Shown here piece after piece: positions 59,826-64,000 of a stretch of 64,000 nucleotides of DNA. The notes under the pieces are model-generated. The model was not told the DNA's origin and made no database searches. It worked only from the letters and a program-made list of their open reading frames with translations. Made by a program: the position numbers and the translations under genes. This DNA is from Actinoplanes couchii (GTDB lineage: Bacteria > Actinomycetota > Actinomycetes > Mycobacteriales > Micromonosporaceae): positions 109,448-173,447 of the forward strand of contig NZ_BOMG01000097.1 of assembly GCF_016862075.1 (NCBI RefSeq), given 5' to 3'. Position 1 is the first letter of the stretch. Each line of letters begins with the position of its first letter.

Positions 59826-60659
59826 TCACGCTCCGTCGAGGACCGGGATGAGGATCCGCTCCTCGTAGTCCAGGTGGCTCTCCAGTTCCGTGGCCAGCGT
59901 GTCGACCGTGCCGATCAGCGTGTCGCCGGTCAGGGACGGGTCGGTGAGGGCTTTCTGCAGGCGTTCCAGCAGCTCGGCGACGGTGTGGTGTTCGGCCCGG
60001 AGTCTGGCGACGGCGGGTGCCAGGTCCGGGCGGTTCGCCTCCAGCCAGGGAAACATGCCCTCGTCCTCGCGGCTGTGGTGGCCGTGCAGGCCGGCACAGA
60101 CGGTGAGGCAGTTGACCCGAAGTTGGGCACCGAGGCCGGAGCCGCCGGAGTTCGTGATCTCGGTGCGGATGATCGACAGTTCGCGGCGGAACGCGTCGTG
60201 CACGATCCGCAGCATCTCCCCGGGGCCGGCCGCGACCGTGTTCGGCGGGCCCGGCACCGGGATCGGGACCAGGGCGACCACCGGGATGGTGCGGCCGGAG
60301 CGGCGCTGGTAGTCGGCCCAGCCGGAGTCCTGTTCGACGGCGCGGGCGAACGCCTCGTCGCGTTCGGCGCCGGTCAGGACCACGGCGGTCGCCTGGTGGA
60401 CGAAGACGCCGTCCTCGACGGTGACGACCGGTTCGGCGCGGATGTTGTGGTACCAGGCGGGGTTCTTCGGTGCGCCGCCGGCCGAGGCGATCACCAGGTT
60501 CCGGTCCCCGTCGGGCAGGTAGCCCAGGGGCACGGTGTGCGGGCGGCCGGTGCGGGCGCCGGTGGTGGTCAGCAGGAGCAGGCGGGCGCCGTCGAACATG
60601 CCGCCGACCCGGCCGTGGTTGGCACGGAACTCGCCGATGATTGACGTATTGAAGTTCAT
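59826..60659 (-). CDS. F420-type nitroreductase and hemerythrin fusion
   Basis: A 277-residue protein. Residues 1-140 are the deazaflavin (DUF385/Ddn-like) split-barrel: LLLLTTTGARTGRPHTVPLG and GGAPKNPAWYHNIRAEPVVT. Residues 145-277 are a hemerythrin HHE domain with the His/Glu ligands GHHSREDEGMF, EHHTVAELL and HLDYEERIL. Oxygen- or iron-sensing and F420H2-dependent reduction could thus be linked in one chain. A hairpin cluster lies upstream. Confidence 0.88.
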   Translation of the reverse strand: MNFNTSIIGEFRANHGRVGGMFDGARLLLLTTTGARTGRPHTVPLGYLPDGDRNLVIASAGGAPKNPAWYHNIRAEPVVTVEDGVFVHQATAVVLTGAERDEAFARAVEQDSGWADYQRRSGRTIPVVALVPIPVPGPPNTVAAGPGEMLRIVHDAFRRELSIIRTEITNSGGSGLGAQLRVNCLTVCAGLHGHHSREDEGMFPWLEANRPDLAPAVARLRAEHHTVAELLERLQKALTDPSLTGDTLIGTVDTLATELESHLDYEERILIPVLDGA

Positions 60660-60667
60660 TCAGCACT

Positions 60668-60788
60668 TTCTGTCGTGGGATCCCGGAAGAGGCGAAGATC
60701 ACGACAGAACGGCGGAGCGCGGGGCGACCGCGCTGACCTCACAGGTCAGCCGGGTGCCCCACTCGGTAATGGCACGAAGCCGACCCGG
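60668..60788. other. Cluster of hairpins between divergent genes
   Basis: Four inverted repeats follow one another: TTCTGTCGTG/CACGACAGAA, AGCGCGG/CCGCGCT, GCTGACCT/AGGTCAGC and CCGGGT/ACCCGG. The second and third share three bases (60732-60734) and cannot fully form together. It could be a structured leader of the minus-strand gene. Confidence 0.35.
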
Positions 60789-60834
60789 CAGTCACACAGG
60801 TCACTCTAGTACAAGCCAAGTATCCTCACCGCCC

Positions 60835-61821
60835 GTGCGCCCTTATTCGAAGATCGTCGCCGCGTTCCTGCTCCTGCTGCCCGTGGCGGCCTGTACGCCG
60901 GACAGCGAGCCGGAACCGTCGGTGTCCGCCGCGGCAACGCTGGAGGACAGCGGCGACCCGGTCTTCGACCAGGCCGGCCTGGCGGACCTGATGGCGCGGC
61001 TCACCGAGGACAACAACAAGGCGAACGCGGCCCTGGACTCGACGGCTGTCGCCCTGTACGAGGCCGAGGCGGCGATGGAGGCGGATCAGGCGTCCCTGAA
61101 CGCCACCCCGTCGGAGTACTCGATCAAGCCGTTCACCTACGAGCCGGTGGGCTCGCACATCCCGGGTGTGCTGTCCGGCGCGGACTTCTTCGTGGTGGAG
61201 TCGCGGACGTCGTTCGGCGGGGCCAGCTACCCGCTGATCATGGCGAAGTTCGGCAGCGAGTGGCGGCTGAGCCACTACGTGGGCCTGGAGGCGTCGCTGC
61301 CGGAGATCAAACGGGACGCCTCCGGCAACGCCGAGGTCGTCGACGCCGCGGACAGCACGGACACGCTGATCGCCGCGCCGCGGGCGGTCGCCGAGGCGCA
61401 CGCCCGGCGGATCACCGACCAGCCCGCCGAGGACCCGCTGTTCGGTGCGGACACCACCACGGGCGACGTGGTGAACCCGGAGCAGATGCTCGTCGACATG
61501 AAGTTCGTCCGGGACAACACGCTGGTCCCGGCCGAGTCGGCCACCTATACGTCGGCGGTGTCGAAGTACCCGGTCCGGGCGCTGCGGACCATCGACGGCG
61601 CCGCGGTGGTCGCATACTCCACGGTCACCGACATCGTCGGGGCCAACCCGGGCCGGCAGGTGTTCATCCCGCAGTACCGGCGCAAGCTCGGCACCAACAC
61701 CGGCGCCGGTACGCAGAAGCTGAAGCGGCTGACGGCGTGGTGGGTGCTGGTGCCGGTCAAGGGCAGCGCGCTGCCGGTAGCGGTCCTGGGCGGCAAGTCC
61801 ACCGTCATCGCGGTGGGCTGA
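60835..61821 (+). CDS. Exported lipoprotein of unknown function
   Basis: A 328-residue lipoprotein. RPYSKIVAAFLLLLPVAAC is the signal, with the lipid Cys at residue 20. The mature part is mixed alpha/beta with no recognised domain, although TYTSAVSKYPVRALRTIDGA and LTAWWVLVPVKGS suggest two related halves. A TATCCT box ten bases upstream and no ribosome site indicate leaderless mRNA. It overlaps the convergent gene by 17 bases. Confidence 0.77.
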   Translation: MRPYSKIVAAFLLLLPVAACTPDSEPEPSVSAAATLEDSGDPVFDQAGLADLMARLTEDNNKANAALDSTAVALYEAEAAMEADQASLNATPSEYSIKPFTYEPVGSHIPGVLSGADFFVVESRTSFGGASYPLIMAKFGSEWRLSHYVGLEASLPEIKRDASGNAEVVDAADSTDTLIAAPRAVAEAHARRITDQPAEDPLFGADTTTGDVVNPEQMLVDMKFVRDNTLVPAESATYTSAVSKYPVRALRTIDGAAVVAYSTVTDIVGANPGRQVFIPQYRRKLGTNTGAGTQKLKRLTAWWVLVPVKGSALPVAVLGGKSTVIAVG

Positions 61822-62146
61822 GTACCCGGTAGACGAACCCTTTGATCCAGGCGGTGGTGGCCAGCCACAGCACCCGCACGACGCCGGCGCCGGTCAGCAC
61901 GGTCTCCCCGGCCACCGCCGCGATCCGGTCCATCACCAGCAGGGCGCGGGCGTAGTCGTCCTTGTCGTCCTGCAGCTCCCACAGGCGTTCGGCCTTCTCC
62001 CAGGCCAGGGCGCGCGTGGAGTAGACCAGGATGCGCTGGCTCCAGTCGTCGAGGTCGCCGACGCAGCGGTCGATCTGCATCTGCCAGGCGGTGGCGAACC
62101 GGCGGCGCAACGGTGGGATGTGCGCGTAGAAGATCCGGTTCACCAC
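61805..62146 (-). CDS. Small hypothetical helical protein
   Basis: A 113-residue protein with amphipathic helices (FYAHIPPLRRRFATAWQMQI, WSQRILVYSTRALAWEKAER) and a hydrophobic C-terminal helix (VVRVLWLATTAWIKGFVYRV) that may touch the membrane. The family is not recognised. The GTG start is weakly supported. It is 33 bases downstream of the DUF5995 gene. Confidence 0.6.
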   Translation of the reverse strand: MVNRIFYAHIPPLRRRFATAWQMQIDRCVGDLDDWSQRILVYSTRALAWEKAERLWELQDDKDDYARALLVMDRIAAVAGETVLTGAGVVRVLWLATTAWIKGFVYRVLSPPR

Positions 62147-62179
62147 CAGGTAGTCGGGGTGCTGCGGGCCGTCGCCCGG

Positions 62180-62716
62180 CTAGCCGAGCCGCTGCCAGGT
62201 GGCGATCAGGGCGAGCGCCAGGTCGTGGTTGATGTGCGCGTTGACACCGAGGACCGCCGCCTCCAGGGGGCTGATCCGGTGGTCGTGGGCGCGCCGGAAG
62301 AGGACCTCCCAGGCGTCCGGGGTGTCGACGCCGGGCGCGGCGCCCCAGGAGGCGAGGGCGGTGAAGTAGAGCCGGGCGAACTCGACGTCGAGGACCTCGA
62401 GGAAGACCGGGTCGGTGACGTCCGTACCGCGCAGGTGGGCCTGGACCTGTTCGGTGATGGTCAGGTAGAGCGCGTTGAAGGCGGCCACCCGGTTGGTGCC
62501 CGGGCCCGGTGGCAGCGAGTCGAGGATGACCTGGATCAGTTTCAGGCGGGCGACCACACCGTCGATGTCCTCCGGCGGGTCGAGCAGGGCGGCGTTCATC
62601 TCCAGGTGGGCGGGCGCCCAGCCGCGGTCGCAGGGCGGCGCGCCGGTCAGTTGCTGCCGGCAGTCGTGTAGTCGTATCGCGCTCGTCTCGGCGCGCTCTC
62701 GGTCGAACCGCACCAC
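62180..62716 (-). CDS. DUF5995 family protein
   Basis: A 178-residue protein. RTHDHRISPLEAAVLGVNAH-like RRAHDHRISPLEAAVLGVNA and HINHDLALALIATW are the DUF5995 signature, with paired His that could bind a metal. GAGGGGG lies before the GTG. The function is unknown. Confidence 0.82.
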   Translation of the reverse strand: MVRFDRERAETSAIRLHDCRQQLTGAPPCDRGWAPAHLEMNAALLDPPEDIDGVVARLKLIQVILDSLPPGPGTNRVAAFNALYLTITEQVQAHLRGTDVTDPVFLEVLDVEFARLYFTALASWGAAPGVDTPDAWEVLFRRAHDHRISPLEAAVLGVNAHINHDLALALIATWQRLG

Positions 62717-62811
62717 GATGACCCCCTCATCGGTGAGGGATCCATGGTGGACTCGCGGGCGAGAGATGCGCGTCGGGCATCCGGCCAGGGGTCTGTCGGA
62801 TGCCCGACGTA

Positions 62812-63762
62812 TCAGATCGTGTCGGCCCACTCCACGACGAGGCGGAACATCGGGGCGCGGCCGGCGAACATCGACGCCCAGTCGCGGGTGTCGTAGCCGC
62901 CGCCGCGCGGGTTGGTCCACGCCAGCGACAGCATCCGCGGGGCCAGCCAGAAGTACTTGGCCGCGCCGGTGACCCGGATCGCCCGGTGCACGTCCGCGGG
63001 CGAGGCGACCGCCGCCATGCCGCGGGCGTAACCGTCGCCGACCGCGGCGAGCACCGCGTCCAGCTCGGACACGTCGGTGTGGCCGTCCCAGAACGTGTCC
63101 AGGGCCAGGTTGGCGGCGTCCGCACCGATCGCGCCGGGGCCGGTGAACGCCCAGTCGAACAGCACGCCGGTGCCGGCCAGGTTCATCGGCCACACGTCGT
63201 GGTGGCACAGGGTGCGCGGCAGGGCTCCGGCGGCGTCCAGCAGCTCGTGCCGCCGGTCCCACAGGCGGCGCAGCCCGGCGCGCAGCTCCGGCGGCCACGC
63301 CTCGTGCGCCGCCGGGTGGTCCCAGTCCAGGTCGTCCGGGATCGGCTGGGCGAGGGTGTAGTCGCGCAGGAAGTCGCGGGCCAGCCAGTCGGTGGTGGTC
63401 GTGTTCCCGGCCTGGCCGAGGCCCAGCCGGTAGGCGAACTCCCCCGGGTCGCCCGGCCGGCCCGGCACGTCCTCGAGGAGCATCGTGATCGAACCGTCCG
63501 GGTTCTCGGTCATCTCCAGCAGCTCCGGCGCCCGGATGCCGCCCGCCGCGAACGCGGTCGTGGCCAGTCCGGTCGAGTAGGCCAGGGGCTCGCGCCGCCA
63601 GTAGTTGAAGTGTCCCGGGTCGTCACTGGCCGCCAGGTGCGCCGACGCTCCGGCCCGGCGCGGGGTCACGATCTTGCGGATCGCCGTCCCGCTGCCCCGC
63701 GGCACCCGCCACACCCCGCCGGTGACCTCGTTGGACGTGTTGTGGGCGAGTAGTTCGGTCAT
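62812..63762 (-). CDS. APH-type phosphotransferase
   Basis: A 316-residue kinase-fold protein. LCHHDVWPMNLAG is the Brenner-type HxDxxxxN catalytic loop and LFDWAFTGPGAIGAD the metal-binding Asp strip. The N-terminal lobe is divergent. The family phosphorylates aminoglycosides, sugars or other small molecules; nothing shows an antibiotic substrate. Confidence 0.9.
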   Translation of the reverse strand: MTELLAHNTSNEVTGGVWRVPRGSGTAIRKIVTPRRAGASAHLAASDDPGHFNYWRREPLAYSTGLATTAFAAGGIRAPELLEMTENPDGSITMLLEDVPGRPGDPGEFAYRLGLGQAGNTTTTDWLARDFLRDYTLAQPIPDDLDWDHPAAHEAWPPELRAGLRRLWDRRHELLDAAGALPRTLCHHDVWPMNLAGTGVLFDWAFTGPGAIGADAANLALDTFWDGHTDVSELDAVLAAVGDGYARGMAAVASPADVHRAIRVTGAAKYFWLAPRMLSLAWTNPRGGGYDTRDWASMFAGRAPMFRLVVEWADTI

Positions 63763-63961
63763 CAGATTCCTCCGTGGATACTCCGGCCCTCAGGACTCCG
63801 TTGGGCATCTCGCAAACCGGACACCGATTCCATGCCCGGCGAGGCTCTGACCTCGGCTGGGCATCGACGTTCATGCGCATCGTCGCGACGGTCTGGTCAT
63901 TCGCCAACGCAGTCCCTCAGGCCGGAGAGGAAACGGACCCCTGCGGAGCAGGTCAGGAATA

Positions 63962-63988
63962 GCCGATTCGCCGTCAGGGCGGATCGGC
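63962..63988. terminator. Hairpin near the right edge
   Basis: GCCGATTCGCC and GGCGGATCGGC form an 11-base stem with one T-G pair and a five-base loop. It is probably the terminator of a gene outside the window. The 63763-63961 stretch before it holds no convincing gene. Confidence 0.45.
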
Positions 63989-64000
63989 GTGCACCCCGAT

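Noticed and set aside
63623..63907. 94-residue minus-strand frame overlapping the APH-like start
   Set aside because: A CPVC pair is present, but the frame runs off-frame through the kinase gene and has no ribosome site.
1..64000. CRISPR arrays, tRNA and rRNA genes
   Set aside because: No regularly spaced repeats and no tRNA T-arm or anticodon patterns were seen when reading through; a covariance-model scan would settle it.

Overview
The window is high-GC actinobacterial DNA. GTG and TTG starts are common, genes overlap by 1-8 bases, several promoters look leaderless, and TetR/PadR/MerR/ArsR/XRE one-component regulators are abundant. Mycothiol-type DinB/MDMPI proteins, an F420-type nitroreductase-fold protein, a mycosin and a B12-riboswitch cbtB gene fit a soil actinomycete, most likely an Actinoplanes-like Micromonosporaceae; genus level is inference. 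The region is accessory chromosome: no ribosomal, tRNA or core biosynthetic genes were seen, and small regulator-plus-enzyme cassettes alternate with decayed genes.

Layout. 0-5.9 kb: an alpha/beta hydrolase, a DUF808 membrane protein, a TauE-type exporter, an SDR/TetR divergent pair with a TPR protein, and an SPFH-type lipoprotein. 5.9-7.7 kb: a free-standing DUF262/DUF1524 (GmrSD-like) nuclease, a candidate defence gene. 7.7-9.7 kb: a two-gene secreted operon, a GH19 chitinase and an SPI/expansin-like double-psi barrel protein, carrying near-identical ricin-B lectin modules. 9.8-13.8 kb: a TPR-CHAT (caspase-like) protein interrupted by a frameshift, then a kinesin-light-chain-type TPR protein. 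14-16.7 kb: TetR with a membrane protein, an SDR, and a transposase relic. 16.7-23.4 kb: a redox cassette (alcohol dehydrogenase, Tat-lipoprotein flavodoxin, DUF2255, aldo-keto reductase, DHA2 exporter) with two paralogous XRE/MmyB-type regulators and a shared operator-like motif. 23.4-28.9 kb: a tight four-gene operon (GH84 hexosaminidase, 2H RNA-ligase-like protein, nitrilase, RsbQ-like hydrolase) between MMPL and ketosynthase relics. 29-36.4 kb: ArsR-SRPBCC/SnoaL cassette, PadR-membrane pair, MerR regulator, MFS exporter with ArsR-type regulator, and a HEAT-repeat protein. 36.4-42 kb: a decay-rich stretch with an intact streptogramin B lyase (vgb), DUF6624, MDMPI and DoxX genes, and SDR and amber-interrupted relics. 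43-49.5 kb: three luciferase-like flavin-dependent genes, a methyltransferase, AraC, a DinB-like protein, and TetR with a PH-like protein. 49.6-54 kb: an orphan mycosin-SUFU pair, a cobalamin riboswitch with cbtB and a ruined cbtA, an I36-like secreted protein, GNAT and DUF3626. 54-64 kb: AlkD-like and NADAR genes, PadR with an FAD monooxygenase, a MerR-NUDIX fusion regulator with a divergent hydrolase, an F420-type/hemerythrin fusion, a lipoprotein, DUF5995 and an APH-like kinase.

How it works together. Most units are self-contained regulator plus target (oxidoreductase, exporter or hydrolase) modules for small-molecule stress or detoxification, together with polymer-degrading secreted enzymes. 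The most system-like features are the TPR-CHAT plus TPR pair, the stand-alone GmrSD-like protein, and the mycosin-SUFU pair. Three MerR-type promoters with 19-base spacers can be read directly. At least nine gene relics show that this region turns over quickly.
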